In this document: positions 8,843 through 17,785 of the stretch, in pieces
Layout: every line of letters begins with the position of its first letter
Position numbering within the stretch: the stretch's first letter is position 1
Origin: Streptomyces exfoliatus
GTDB taxonomy: Bacteria; Actinomycetota; Actinomycetes; Streptomycetales; Streptomycetaceae
Assembly: GCF_000725545.1 (NCBI RefSeq)
Contig: NZ_JNZP01000013.1
Span: 201,103 to 265,102, forward strand
Direction of reading: 5' to 3'
DNA length: 64,000 nucleotides
The notes under the pieces: model-generated
What the model was told of the DNA's origin: nothing
The model's input: only the letters and a program-made list of their open reading frames with translations
Database searches by the model: none
Position numbers and translations under genes: made by a program

Positions 8843-9536
8843 CCGGCCCTTCGGTCAGCGGCCCTTCGGTCAGCGGGGCGAGGTAGCGGAGGAGGAGGGT
8901 CTTCAGCTCGCCGATCATGGCGTCCCGCTCGGGCCCCTCCGGCGCGGCAAGGACCAGGTCCAGGCCGCCCTTGAAGGTCGCGAAGGTCATCTCGGCGACG
9001 CGGGCCCGCTCCTGGGCGGGCATGGCGGGGGCGAAGTGGGCGAGCACCTCCCGTACCCGGGCGAGCAGCGAGACGTGCAGTGCGTCGTGCTCCTCGGCGA
9101 TCCGGCCGGGCGCGTCGGAGCCGTGCATCAGGGCGAGGAAGGCCGGGTTCGCGCAGTTGAACTCGATCATCGGATCGACCACGGCGTCCAGGAGCTCGGG
9201 CAGCGGCAGCGCGAGGTTCTCCGGTGTGAACGCCTGGCCGTGGGCCTCCCGCATCTGGTGCAGCAGACGCTCGCCCAGCTCGATCGCGATGGCCTCCTTG
9301 TTGGGGAAGTACTGGTAGAGCGTGCCGGGCGAGACGTGGGCCTCGCGCGCGATGGCGTTGGTGCTCGCCGCCGTGTAGCCGTTCGAGCAGAAGACGTTCG
9401 CGGCGGCCTGGAGCAGCTGCGCGATGCGGCGCTCGCCGCGGGCCTGGCGGCGGCGCGGCTTCGGCTCGTCCGATGTCGGTTCCGGCGTCGCTTCCGACGC
9501 CACTTCGGGCACGTCTTCGGGCACGTCTTCGGACAT
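8820..9536 (-). CDS. TetR-family transcriptional repressor, probably controlling the adjacent MMPL exporter
   Basis: 238 residues. A low-complexity acidic leader (repeated PEDVPE) precedes a typical TetR DNA-binding domain at about 30-85 (ERRIAQLLQAAANVF ... TNAIAREAHVSPGTLYQYF). The C-terminal ligand domain is all-helical. The tail repeats EGPLTEGP because of a 15-bp duplication in the DNA. It is divergent from the MMPL transporter with two palindromes between the start codons, the standard arrangement of an efflux repressor and its target. Ligand unknown. Confidence 0.88.
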   Translation of the reverse strand: MSEDVPEDVPEVASEATPEPTSDEPKPRRRQARGERRIAQLLQAAANVFCSNGYTAASTNAIAREAHVSPGTLYQYFPNKEAIAIELGERLLHQMREAHGQAFTPENLALPLPELLDAVVDPMIEFNCANPAFLALMHGSDAPGRIAEEHDALHVSLLARVREVLAHFAPAMPAQERARVAEMTFATFKGGLDLVLAAPEGPERDAMIGELKTLLLRYLAPLTEGPLTEGPVTTTRSH

Positions 9537-9569
9537 GACTGTCCCCAGCTCTCCTCAACACGTTTGACA

Positions 9570-9616
9570 AATGCGAGCGCTCGCTCGCATTCTTGGAGAA
9601 CGCGAGTGATCACTCG
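9570..9616. promoter_or_regulatory. Two palindromic TetR operators between tetR and the MMPL gene
   Basis: Site 1 (9570-9591) has AATGCGAG / CTCGCATT around six central bases. Site 2 (9603-9616) is the perfect palindrome CGAGTGATCACTCG. Both share CGAG...CTCG half-sites and lie 34-80 nt upstream of tetR and 84-130 nt before the exporter, which suggests auto-regulation and repression of the exporter. Confidence 0.75.
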
Positions 9617-9699
9617 TGTTTGCCAGTCTATGGCAACGGGCGACCCATGTGACCTGCCGGGAAGCGAGCACAGGGGTCAGGTGAAGGGGACACCTCGTC

Positions 9700-11982
9700 A
9701 TGGCCGAAGTCAAGAAAACAGCGCTCGATGGCGGGGTCGGAGCCCGTGGCGGGGGCGGCGGGTGGACGCGGTTCGTGACCGCGCGGCCGCGGCTCACACT
9801 CCTCGTGGCCCTCGTCCTCACCGCCCTCGCCGTCCTCGCCGGCGGCGGGGTCGCCGACCGCATGGGCAGTGGCGGCTGGGAGGACCCGGCCGCCGAATCC
9901 ACGTACGCGACCGAGGCGCTCGAGCGCCGGTTCCCGGGCTCCCAGCCCAACCTGCTCCTGCTCGTGAACGCCGGACCGGAGGGGGTCGACGCCCCGGCGG
10001 TGGCCGCCGAGGCCAGGAAGCTCGCCGAGCGGCTCGACGCCGAGCCGGGCGTCGACGGTGTCGGTTCCTACTGGTCCACCGGTTCGCCCGCCCTGCGCTC
10101 CGAGGACGGCCGGCAGGCCGTGATCGCCGCCCGGATCGCCGGTGAGGAGAAGGACGCCGCCGCCGTCCTCGACCGGATCGCCCCCGAGTACCGGGGCGCG
10201 CACGGACCCGTGGAGGTCTCCCTCGGCGGCGGCCTCGCCGTCCGTCACGAGATGCAGGTGATCATTCAGGAGGACCTGCTGAGGGCCGAGCTCATCGCCC
10301 TGCCCCTCACCCTCGTCCTGCTCGTCATGGTCTTCGGCAGCGCCGTCGCCGCCCTGCTGCCGCTCGGCGTCGGCATCGTCGCCATCCTCGGCACCAACGC
10401 CGTCCTGCGCGGCATCACCGAGTTCACCGACGTCTCCGTCTTCGCGCAGAACCTGACGACCGCCCTCGGCCTCGGACTCGCCATCGACTACGCCCTGTTC
10501 GTCGTCCGCCGCTACCGCGAGGAGCTGGCCGCCGGGGCCGACACCTACACCGCCGTCCGCACCACGCTGCGCACCGCCGGGCGGACCGTGCTCTTCTCCG
10601 CGCTGACCGTCGCCGTCTCGCTCGCCGCGATGCTGGTCTTCCCCCAGTACTTCCTGCGCTCCTTCGCGTACGCGGGCATCGCCGTCGTCCTGCTCGCGGC
10701 GACCGCCGCGCTCACCTTGCTCCCGGCGGCCCTCGTACTGCTCGGCGACCGGGTCAACGCGCTCGACCTCCGGCGCCTCCTCCGGCGCCGTCGCGCCGGC
10801 CGGGAGGGCGCGGGCACGGGCGAAGGCGGCGACGAGGGCGCGGGCTGGGCGCGGGCCGCCTCGCTCGTGATGCGCAGGGCGCCGGTCTTCGCCGTCCTCA
10901 CCACCGCCGGACTCGTCCTGCTCGGACTGCCCTTCCTCGGCGTGAAGTTCGGCACCGCCGATGATCGCCAGCTGCCCGTCACCGCCTCCTCCCGAGTCGT
11001 CCAGGACCAGCTGAGGGACAGCTTCCCCGGCGACCCCGGCGGCGGGATCACCGTCGTCGCCGAAGGCGAGGCCACCCCCGCGCAGTACGCCTCCTACCGC
11101 GAGCGGATCGCCGCCCTCGACGGCGTCGCGCGGGCCGAAGGACCGGTGACCGCCGCCGGTGGCCACGCCTACTTCACCGTCGTGCCCGAGGGCGAGACCG
11201 TCGGCGCCGAAGCCCAGCGCACCGTGAGCGAACTGCGCGCCGCACCGGCGCCGTTCGACACCTCCGTCACCGGGCAGGCCGCCGTCCTCGTCGACTCCAA
11301 GGACGCCCTCGCCGAGCGGCTGCCCTGGGCGGCGGGCATCGTCGTCCTCGTCACGCTGCTCCTCGTCTTCCTGCTCACCGGCAGCGTCCTCATCCCCGTC
11401 CAGGCCGTCGTCCTCAACGCCCTCAGCCTCACGGCGATGTTCGGCGCGGTCGTCTGGGTCTTCCAGGACGGCCACCTCGCCGGACTCCTCGGCTTCACGG
11501 CCACCGGCGACATCGAGACCACCCTGCCGGTGCTCATGTTCTGCGTGGCCTTCGGACTCTCCATGGACTACGGGGTGTTCCTGCTCTCCCGCATCAAGGA
11601 GGAGTACGACGCCACCGGCGACCACGAGCACTCCGTCCGCTTCGGCCTGCGCCACACCGGCGGCCTCATCACCGCCGCGGCCGTGATCCTCGCCGTCGTC
11701 ATGGTCGCCATCGGCACCTCCCGCGTCACCAACACCAAGATGCTCGGCCTCGGCGTCGCCCTCGCCGTCCTCATGGACGCCATGGTCGTCCGCAGCCTTC
11801 TCGTCCCCTCCGTGATGAAGCTGACCGGCCGCCTCACCTGGTGGGCCCCGGGGCCGCTGCGCCGCTTCCACGACCGGTTCGGAATCAGCGAGACGGATCC
11901 GTACAACCATGGGTCGACTCCGGGTGTCATAGAGGTGTCCGAGGAGTTGCGGGAGACCGCTTCCTCACGATCAACAGGCTGA
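9700..11982 (+). CDS. MMPL-family RND transporter
   Basis: 760 residues with the MmpL/YdfJ layout: an initial helix (about 27-48), an extracellular domain, a bundle of helices containing GLGLAIDYALFVVRRYREE, then a second repeat with a periplasmic-type loop and GLSMDYGVFLLSRIKEEYD. The GxxxDY motif pairs in both halves supply the proton-relay acids of the family. Such proteins export lipids, siderophores or hydrophobic drugs. GTGAAGGGG lies about 10 nt before the ATG. It is divergent from a TetR gene. Three secreted propeller proteins follow in the same direction after only 16 nt. Confidence 0.88.
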   Translation: MAEVKKTALDGGVGARGGGGGWTRFVTARPRLTLLVALVLTALAVLAGGGVADRMGSGGWEDPAAESTYATEALERRFPGSQPNLLLLVNAGPEGVDAPAVAAEARKLAERLDAEPGVDGVGSYWSTGSPALRSEDGRQAVIAARIAGEEKDAAAVLDRIAPEYRGAHGPVEVSLGGGLAVRHEMQVIIQEDLLRAELIALPLTLVLLVMVFGSAVAALLPLGVGIVAILGTNAVLRGITEFTDVSVFAQNLTTALGLGLAIDYALFVVRRYREELAAGADTYTAVRTTLRTAGRTVLFSALTVAVSLAAMLVFPQYFLRSFAYAGIAVVLLAATAALTLLPAALVLLGDRVNALDLRRLLRRRRAGREGAGTGEGGDEGAGWARAASLVMRRAPVFAVLTTAGLVLLGLPFLGVKFGTADDRQLPVTASSRVVQDQLRDSFPGDPGGGITVVAEGEATPAQYASYRERIAALDGVARAEGPVTAAGGHAYFTVVPEGETVGAEAQRTVSELRAAPAPFDTSVTGQAAVLVDSKDALAERLPWAAGIVVLVTLLLVFLLTGSVLIPVQAVVLNALSLTAMFGAVVWVFQDGHLAGLLGFTATGDIETTLPVLMFCVAFGLSMDYGVFLLSRIKEEYDATGDHEHSVRFGLRHTGGLITAAAVILAVVMVAIGTSRVTNTKMLGLGVALAVLMDAMVVRSLLVPSVMKLTGRLTWWAPGPLRRFHDRFGISETDPYNHGSTPGVIEVSEELRETASSRSTG

Positions 11983-11998
11983 ATCCATGGGGGATTTC

Positions 11999-13333
11999 GT
12001 GGCACGCGTACGCGCAAGTCTGGTTCTGGCGACGGCCCTCGTCGCCGGCATCGCACCGGTGGCGCTCGGGGGAGCGCCGGCTGTCGCCGCACCGGTTGCG
12101 GCCCGGTCGGGAGCCACCGTCGAGCCGGGCACCGTCGTCCAGGAAGGCGGCCGGCTGACCGTTCCGGCCGGCGTGGAGGGACCGGTGACGCTGCGGTTCA
12201 AGGCGACGCTGCCGACCGGAGTCACCGGACCGGTGCGGGCCCGTGTCACCCTCCCCATCACCAACTGGCCGCCCGGCGGCTGGACGGACCACCGCGCCGC
12301 GGCGCAGATCGACTCCACGTGCTCGGTCGGTGGCGGGGCCTTCGCCGCCTGCGACTGGCAGGGGACGAGTTTCACCGACGACCCCGGCCCGTACCGGATC
12401 GTCCTCGACCTGCCCCCAGTCGAGGCCTCGTCGACGGTCGACCACGCCGTCACGATCGACTTGCCGGAGAGCCTCGCCTGGATCGGCTCGCTCGACGCGC
12501 CCGTCGAGCTGAAGGACGCCGCCGGGACCGTCGTGGCCCAGGGCAAGGTCGGCCTCGACGTGGTCGCCGGCAGCCCGCGGTCGTCCCAGTGGGGCGCCGT
12601 GCACGCCGTCGACAAGGACGGAGTCCTCTGGCGTTACGAGGCCACAGGCAAGGCCGACCGGACCCTGACGCCCCGCAAGCGGATCGGCGGCGGCTGGAAC
12701 GCCTACGACCGGATCGTCCCGCTGAACCGCGCGACCGCAGCCGGCACGGGCGACCTGGTGGCCCGGGACAAGAACGGCCACCTCTGGTACTACGAGGGCT
12801 CCGGCAACCCCGCGGCCCCCTTCAAGCCGGCCAGGCGCACCACCGGCGACCAGATCGGCAGGTGGCAGGAGTACACGTCCCTCGCCTCCAACGGAGAGGG
12901 GGGCCTCGTCGCCCGCGACAAGGACGGCGTCCTCTGGAACTTCGAGCGCTCGGACGAAGAGGGCATCAGCCTCTTCGAGCCGCGCGTGCGCGTCGGCGGC
13001 GGCTGGAACGTCTACACCCAGATCACCGCCTTCGGTGACGGCCTGGTCGCCCGTGACACGGCCGGTGTGCTCTGGAAGTACAACGGGTCCACCTCCACGT
13101 CGGCGGCGCGGCCGTTCGAGGCCCGCTGGCGGGTCGGCGGCGGCTGGAACACCTACAACACCCTGGCGGGGACGGCCGAACTCGGCGCCGGCACCCACAC
13201 CGAGCTCATCGCCCGGAGCACCAACGGCGACCTCTGGGCCTACGACGCCAGGCCCTCCGGCTTCGGCTACGCGCCCAGCTCGCTCCGCACCCGGATCGGC
13301 TGGGGCTGGAGCATCTACAAGACGGTGATCTGA
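11999..13333 (+). CDS. Secreted protein with five-bladed tachylectin-2-like propeller (paralogue 1)
   Basis: 444 residues. GTG 11999 was chosen over an in-frame ATG at 11987 because GGGGGAT then becomes the ribosome site, as in the next paralogue. The protein has a signal peptide (MARVRASLVLATALVAGI, cleavage near AVA-AP). A 150-residue beta-rich domain beginning VEPGTVVQEGG follows. Five repeats of about 45-50 residues come next, each with the core D.DGVLW.YE ... R.R(I/V)GGGWN.Y; the last ends GWGWSIY. Five such repeats match the tachylectin-2 propeller, which binds sugars in each blade. Ligand and role are unknown. Confidence 0.75.
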   Translation: MARVRASLVLATALVAGIAPVALGGAPAVAAPVAARSGATVEPGTVVQEGGRLTVPAGVEGPVTLRFKATLPTGVTGPVRARVTLPITNWPPGGWTDHRAAAQIDSTCSVGGGAFAACDWQGTSFTDDPGPYRIVLDLPPVEASSTVDHAVTIDLPESLAWIGSLDAPVELKDAAGTVVAQGKVGLDVVAGSPRSSQWGAVHAVDKDGVLWRYEATGKADRTLTPRKRIGGGWNAYDRIVPLNRATAAGTGDLVARDKNGHLWYYEGSGNPAAPFKPARRTTGDQIGRWQEYTSLASNGEGGLVARDKDGVLWNFERSDEEGISLFEPRVRVGGGWNVYTQITAFGDGLVARDTAGVLWKYNGSTSTSAARPFEARWRVGGGWNTYNTLAGTAELGAGTHTELIARSTNGDLWAYDARPSGFGYAPSSLRTRIGWGWSIYKTVI

Positions 13334-13366
13334 CACCTCTGATCGCCACCTCTTCAAGGGGGATCC

Positions 13367-14668
13367 ATGAGAAACACCCGTACGTTTCTGGTCGCGGCGA
13401 GTGTCCTGCTCGCCGCTCTGATCCCCCCGGCCGCCGGAGGGGCGCAGGCTCTCGCCGCGCCCCTCACGGCGCCCACCCCGGGCCCGGCCGCCGCGGCGCC
13501 CGAGCCCGGCACCGTCGTCCAGCGGGACGGCACCGTCGTCGTCCCCGCGGGCGAGGAGGGCCCCGTCACCAGCTACCTGCTCGCCACCCTCCCGGCCGGT
13601 GCCACCGGACAGGTCTCGGCCCGGATCGACTGGGCCAACCTCGAATGGTGGGACAGCGAACGACCCGGCTGGCTCTCCTACCTCACCTGGTCGTGCTCCG
13701 TGAACGGCGGCCCGTTCACGCCCTGCCCGCTCAACGGCCCCCATGACGGGGAGCACCCCTACACCCAACTCCCGACGACGACCGCCGCGCCCACCCTCAC
13801 CTACGCCGTCCGGGTCGACGCGGCCACGTACGGCTCCGTGGGCGTGCCCACCTGGGGCACCGTCTCGGTCACCGCGGCGGGCGAGAAACTCGCCGACGGG
13901 CCCGTCGAGTTCCAGTTCGTCGACGGCACCCCGGAGGCCTACCGGCGCACGGTGCTGCACGCCCGCGACCGGAGCGGCGTGCTCTGGCAGTACGAGGGGA
14001 CGGGCAAGGAGGACGCACCCTTCAAGCCGCGCACGCGGGTCGGCGGCGGCTGGGGCGTCTACACGGCGCTCACCAAGCTCGGCCCCTCGACGGCGGACGG
14101 CGGCGGCGACCTCGTCGCCCGGGACGGCGCCGGCACCCTCTGGTACTACTCCGGCTCGGGCGACCCGGCCGCACCGTACTGGCCGCGCGTCCGCGTCGGC
14201 GGCGGCTGGAACGCCTACACCGCGATCACCGGCACGCCGAGCGGGCTGCTCGCCCGGGACCGCTCCGGTGTCCTCTGGCACTACGTGGGCTCCCACCAGT
14301 CCCCGCCCGCGGCCCCCTTCAAGGCACCCGTCCGGGTCGGCGGCGGCTGGAACGCCTACACCGCGATGACCGCGCTCGGCGACGGCCTCGTGGCCAGGGA
14401 CACGAGCGGAGTGCTCTGGCTCTACCGGCAGAGCAACCCGCGCGACCCCGCCGTACCGTTTGCGCCGCGCGTCCGCGTCGGCGGCGGGTGGAACGTCTAC
14501 TCCGGCCTCGTGGGCACCGGGGAGCTCGGGCGCCTCGGTCCTCCGGACCTCGTGGCCCTCGACAGGGACGGCATCCTCTGGACGTACGAGGGCACCTACT
14601 ACGCGCCCCCCGGACCGAACCGGAAGCGGGTCGGCTGGGGCTGGAACATCTACGACGCCCTCGTCTGA
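13367..14668 (+). CDS. Secreted protein with five-bladed tachylectin-2-like propeller (paralogue 2)
   Basis: 433 residues with ATG preceded by GGGGGATCC. A signal peptide (MRNTRTFLVAASVLLAALIPP) leads into the same N-terminal beta domain (VEPGT family motif reads PEPGTVVQRDG) and five propeller repeats (DRSGVLWQYEG, DGAGTLWYYSG, DRSGVLWHYVG, DTSGVLWLYRQ, DRDGILWTYEG). The closing blade is GWGWNIYDALV. Domain organisation is identical to the genes on both sides, so it is a tandem duplicate. It is 33 nt from paralogue 1. Confidence 0.75.
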   Translation: MRNTRTFLVAASVLLAALIPPAAGGAQALAAPLTAPTPGPAAAAPEPGTVVQRDGTVVVPAGEEGPVTSYLLATLPAGATGQVSARIDWANLEWWDSERPGWLSYLTWSCSVNGGPFTPCPLNGPHDGEHPYTQLPTTTAAPTLTYAVRVDAATYGSVGVPTWGTVSVTAAGEKLADGPVEFQFVDGTPEAYRRTVLHARDRSGVLWQYEGTGKEDAPFKPRTRVGGGWGVYTALTKLGPSTADGGGDLVARDGAGTLWYYSGSGDPAAPYWPRVRVGGGWNAYTAITGTPSGLLARDRSGVLWHYVGSHQSPPAAPFKAPVRVGGGWNAYTAMTALGDGLVARDTSGVLWLYRQSNPRDPAVPFAPRVRVGGGWNVYSGLVGTGELGRLGPPDLVALDRDGILWTYEGTYYAPPGPNRKRVGWGWNIYDALV

Positions 14669-14670
14669 GG

Positions 14671-14704
14671 GAACCACGGACCCGACGGAACCACGGACCC
14701 GACC
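14671..14704. repeat. 17-bp tandem repeat between propeller genes 2 and 3
   Basis: GAACCACGGACCCGAC plus one variable base occurs twice in a row, followed by degenerate copies up to about 14740. It fills most of the 87-nt gap before the third propeller gene. No function is evident. Confidence 0.7.
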
Positions 14705-14755
14705 GAACCCACAGAACACACGGAACCCACGGCACCGACGGAACTGGGGAATGCC

Positions 14756-16072
14756 ATGAGACACCTGCGAAGAGTCCTGGTCGCGACGGGAGCCGTCCTC
14801 GCCGTCGCGACCGCCCCGGTGGCCGCCGCCCCCGCACCCGCCCCGACCGCCACCGCGCCGCCCGCGAGCGCGGCGGACGCCGCCGTCGAACCGGGGACGA
14901 TCGTGCAGGAGGGCGGCCCGCTGACCGTGCCCTCCGGCGAGGAGGGCCCGGTCACCACGAGGCTCACCGTCACCCTGCCGCCCGGAGTCACGGGGCCGCT
15001 GCGCGGCACGCGGCTCGCGTTCGAGGCGGGGACGAGCCGGCCGGAGGACCGACCCGGCCTGCGGTTCGGTTCCACGTGCGCGGTGAACGGCGGGGCGTTC
15101 GCACCCTGCGCCTGGACCTCACCCGACCCGGAGACGGTCGTCGAGACCTGGCTCGTCCTCGACCTGCCCGGCGCCGAGGTGCCCGCCGGCTCCTCGACCG
15201 TCACCTACGACATCACCGTCGACGTGCCCTCGGGCCTGGAGTGGCTCGGCGATCTCTCCGCCACCCTCGAACTCGGCCACGCGACCGGCGTGGTGGCACG
15301 CGGCGAGGTCGGCCTCCGGATCGTGCCCGGCACCCCGGAGGCCTGGAGACGGTCCTCGCTGCACGCCCGGGACCGCGCAGGCGTGCTCTGGCAGTACGAC
15401 GCCACCGGCCGCGACGACACCCTGCTCGCACCGCGCAGCCGGGTGGGCGGCGGCTGGAACGTCTACACGGCGATCACGAAGCTGGACCGCACGACCGTCG
15501 CCCGCAACACGGGCGACCTGGTGGCCCGTGACCGGGACGGCGTGCTCTGGTACTACCAGGGTGGCGGCCGGGACAACGCGCCCTTCGAAGCGCGCGTGCG
15601 GATCGGCGGCGGGTGGAACGTGTACACGCGCATCGTCGGCCTGCCGGGCGGCGACCTCGTCGCCCGCGACCGGGACGGTGTCCTCTGGTGGTACGAGGGG
15701 AGCGGCCTGGCCCGCGGGAAGTTCACCCCCCGGGTCCGGATCGGCGGCGGGTGGAACGCGTACACGAGCATCGTCTCCTTCGGTGAGGGACTCGTCGCCC
15801 ACACGTCGGCCGGCCGGCAGTGGAGGTACGAGAAGTCGGACGACTGGGACCCGTCCGTGCCCTTCAAGCCCCGGCGTGAGGTCGGCGGCGGCTGGAACGG
15901 CTACTCGGCGCTGGCGGGGATGGGTCTCGTCGTCCAGGACCCCTCCCTCGCCGCCCGGACGAAGGACGGCAAGCTGTTCGTCTACGGGGTCGACCGGTGG
16001 GGCGGGAACTCCGACCCGTACGACCCCCGTCCGGCGGGCTGGGGCTGGAACATCTACGACCTGCTCGTCTGA
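14756..16072 (+). CDS. Secreted protein with five-bladed tachylectin-2-like propeller (paralogue 3)
   Basis: 438 residues. A signal peptide (MRHLRRVLVATGAVLAVATAP), an Ala/Pro/Thr stretch, the shared N-terminal domain (VEPGTIVQEGG) and five blades follow in order. Blades 1-3 are canonical (GVLWQYDA, GVLWYYQG, GVLWWYEG). Blade 4 has HTSAGRQWRYE and blade 5 TKDGKLFVYG, so the outer blades have drifted most. It ends GWGWNIYDLLV. A strong terminator follows at 16100. This is the last gene of the possible MMPL-propeller transcription unit. Confidence 0.75.
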   Translation: MRHLRRVLVATGAVLAVATAPVAAAPAPAPTATAPPASAADAAVEPGTIVQEGGPLTVPSGEEGPVTTRLTVTLPPGVTGPLRGTRLAFEAGTSRPEDRPGLRFGSTCAVNGGAFAPCAWTSPDPETVVETWLVLDLPGAEVPAGSSTVTYDITVDVPSGLEWLGDLSATLELGHATGVVARGEVGLRIVPGTPEAWRRSSLHARDRAGVLWQYDATGRDDTLLAPRSRVGGGWNVYTAITKLDRTTVARNTGDLVARDRDGVLWYYQGGGRDNAPFEARVRIGGGWNVYTRIVGLPGGDLVARDRDGVLWWYEGSGLARGKFTPRVRIGGGWNAYTSIVSFGEGLVAHTSAGRQWRYEKSDDWDPSVPFKPRREVGGGWNGYSALAGMGLVVQDPSLAARTKDGKLFVYGVDRWGGNSDPYDPRPAGWGWNIYDLLV

Positions 16073-16099
16073 CATCGCCCGCCCCGGCTCCCACGACGT

Positions 16100-16133
16100 G
16101 GCGCCGGCACCGGGTCCTCCCGGTGCCGGCGCC
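16100..16133 (+). terminator. Strong stem-loop after the propeller gene cluster
   Basis: A perfect 15-bp stem (GGCGCCGGCACCGGG / CCCGGTGCCGGCGCC) with loop TCCT. It separates the plus-strand cluster from the convergent small HTH gene and could serve both directions. Confidence 0.8.
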
Positions 16134-16169
16134 GTGGGTGACCGTCGTGGCGCGGTACCGTCAGTCGCG

Positions 16170-16367
16170 TCAGTCGCGGCGGCCCCGGTTGCCGGGACGG
16201 CTGGCGACCCAGGCGCGGATGGTGTCCGGGTACCAGTAGGGCTTCCCCGATTCGACCTGGTCGGGCGGTGGCAGCAGTCCGTGCTTCCGGTAGGAGCGGA
16301 CCGTGTCCGGCTGGACCCGGATGTGCGCGGCGATGTCCTTGTACGACCAGAGCCTTCTGTCCGTCAT
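16170..16367 (-). CDS. Small MerR/AlpA-like helix-turn-helix protein
   Basis: 65 residues starting at ATG 16367 with GGAGGT 7 nt upstream. The sequence MTDRRLWSYKDIAAHIRVQPDTVRSYRKHGLLPPPDQ ... KPYWYPDTIRAWV is one winged-helix DNA-binding domain of the MerR/excisionase type without an effector domain. Such single-domain proteins act as recombination directionality factors or small repressors. No integrase or obvious target lies next to it, so its role is unknown. Confidence 0.75.
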   Translation of the reverse strand: MTDRRLWSYKDIAAHIRVQPDTVRSYRKHGLLPPPDQVESGKPYWYPDTIRAWVASRPGNRGRRD

Positions 16368-16629
16368 GCCTGGTACCTCCCTGCGCGCCACGCAGCGGCG
16401 GCGGGGGTGCCGTTCGGGGGCGCTGCGGGCGGGCGTTGGCGATCACTGAGCCATTGCCCCCTGCAACGACCCCTTCAGACCGCAGGAGAACGCCTGTCGT
16501 GCGCCTGTGACGGAAGACCCGCGTAACGGAGACACGTGTGACGCCGAAGGGACGTGCGTGACGAAAGCGGAGTATCGGAACAACGGCGTGTCCCCGTGCG
16601 TCATCCCCGGTCAGAGAGGTATGCGCCGG

Positions 16630-17571
16630 TCACACGCCGCAGGAGCGCAGAAAGCGCCGGGTGCGCAGCGCGATCGGGTACGGGACGTCCGGCTCGCACG
16701 GGTACATGTCCTGCTCGACGATCGCGAACAGGTCCACGTCCAGGGCCGACGCGGCGGCGAGCACGGGCTCCAGGGCGGGCACCCCGGACGGCGGCTCGCA
16801 CATCACGCCCCGCGCCACCGCGGGACCGAACGGCACCCCCTCGGCCACCACCCCGGCCAGCACCTCCGGGTCGACCTGCTTGAGGTGGAGGTAGCCGATC
16901 CGCTCGCCGTACGTCTCGATCAGCTTGACGCTGTCCCCGCCCGCGTACGCGTAGTGCCCGGTGTCCAGGCAGAGCGAGACCGCCTCCGGGTCGGTGGCGT
17001 CGAGGAACCGCGTGACGCTCTCCTCGCCGTCCAGATGGGTGTCGGCGTGCGGGTGGACCACGATCCGCAGCCCGTACCGCTCGCGCACCTCCCGGCCGAG
17101 ACGCTCGGTCAGCCGCGTCAGGTCCCGCCACTGTTCCGCGGTGAGGGTCGGCTCCTCCAGGACCTCGCCCGTGCGGTCGTCGCGCCAGAAGGACGGGATG
17201 ACGACGAGATGGCCGGCGCCCACGGCCTGGGCGAGGGCCGCGTTCTCCGCAACGTGCGCCCAGGTCCGCTCCCAGACGCCGGGGCCGTGGTGGAGGCCGG
17301 TGAAGACCGTCCCCGCCGAGACCCGCAGACCGCGCCGCTCGGTCTCGTCCCTGAGGACGGCCGGATCGGTCGGCAGATAGCCGTACGGCCCCAGCTCGAT
17401 CCACTCGTAGCCCGCGCCGGACACCTCGTCGAGGAAGCGCTGCCAGGGCACCTGCCGGGGATCGTCGGGGAACCAGACACCCCACGAGTCCGGGGCGGAG
17501 CCGATCCGGATCCGGGACGGCGGCGACGCGGGCGGCGACGGGGACAACGACGGCTTCGGCGGCTTCGTCAT
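16630..17571 (-). CDS. TIM-barrel sugar isomerase/epimerase family protein, probably an inosose dehydratase or isomerase
   Basis: 313 residues. After a Pro/Ser-rich leader the protein has the xylose-isomerase-like TIM barrel: IGSAPDSWGVWF (strand 1), ELGPYGYLP, HPHADTH with candidate metal His residues, LDTGHYAYAGGD and GYLHLKQVDPE near the C-terminus. These resemble IolE/IolH. It is divergent from iolC across a 214-nt region with a shared palindrome, so a role in myo-inositol breakdown is likely. Which step (2-keto-myo-inositol dehydration or an isomerisation) cannot be read from sequence alone. ATG 17571 was chosen; GAAGG lies upstream. Confidence 0.7.
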   Translation of the reverse strand: MTKPPKPSLSPSPPASPPSRIRIGSAPDSWGVWFPDDPRQVPWQRFLDEVSGAGYEWIELGPYGYLPTDPAVLRDETERRGLRVSAGTVFTGLHHGPGVWERTWAHVAENAALAQAVGAGHLVVIPSFWRDDRTGEVLEEPTLTAEQWRDLTRLTERLGREVRERYGLRIVVHPHADTHLDGEESVTRFLDATDPEAVSLCLDTGHYAYAGGDSVKLIETYGERIGYLHLKQVDPEVLAGVVAEGVPFGPAVARGVMCEPPSGVPALEPVLAAASALDVDLFAIVEQDMYPCEPDVPYPIALRTRRFLRSCGV

Positions 17572-17693
17572 GCCTGCCACCTTCGCCGGGACCCGAGAAC
17601 AGCGTCAAGCGGGCCGCTCCGGCCTCGTCCGGTCCAGCCCGTTCCACTCCCGCCGATCCGCCCCGGCCCGTCCCGCCCCTTCCGGTCGTCCGA

Positions 17694-17705
17694 ATGTCCG
17701 GACAT
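17694..17705. promoter_or_regulatory. Perfect 12-bp palindrome, candidate iol operator
   Basis: ATGTCCGGACAT lies immediately upstream of the -35 hexamer of the iolC promoter, between the divergent TIM-barrel gene and iolC. Its position suits a regulator acting on both directions. No iol repressor gene is in the window. Confidence 0.5.
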
Positions 17706-17709
17706 GTCG

Positions 17710-17739
17710 TTGACACGCCTCCGTACGGCCGACTAGACC
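17710..17739 (+). promoter_or_regulatory. Candidate housekeeping-sigma promoter of iolC
   Basis: TTGACA (17710-17715), an 18-nt spacer and TAGACC (17734-17739) resemble a HrdB-type promoter. The -10 box ends 46 nt before the chosen iolC start. Confidence 0.5.
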
Positions 17740-17785
17740 TGGGGTGACCGGCCGGGACGGGAAGACCGGACGCGAGAGGTGGCGC

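Noticed and set aside
12600..16070. Internal DNA repeats of the propeller genes as a repeat array
   Set aside because: They are coding repeats of protein blades with diverged DNA, not an independent genetic element.
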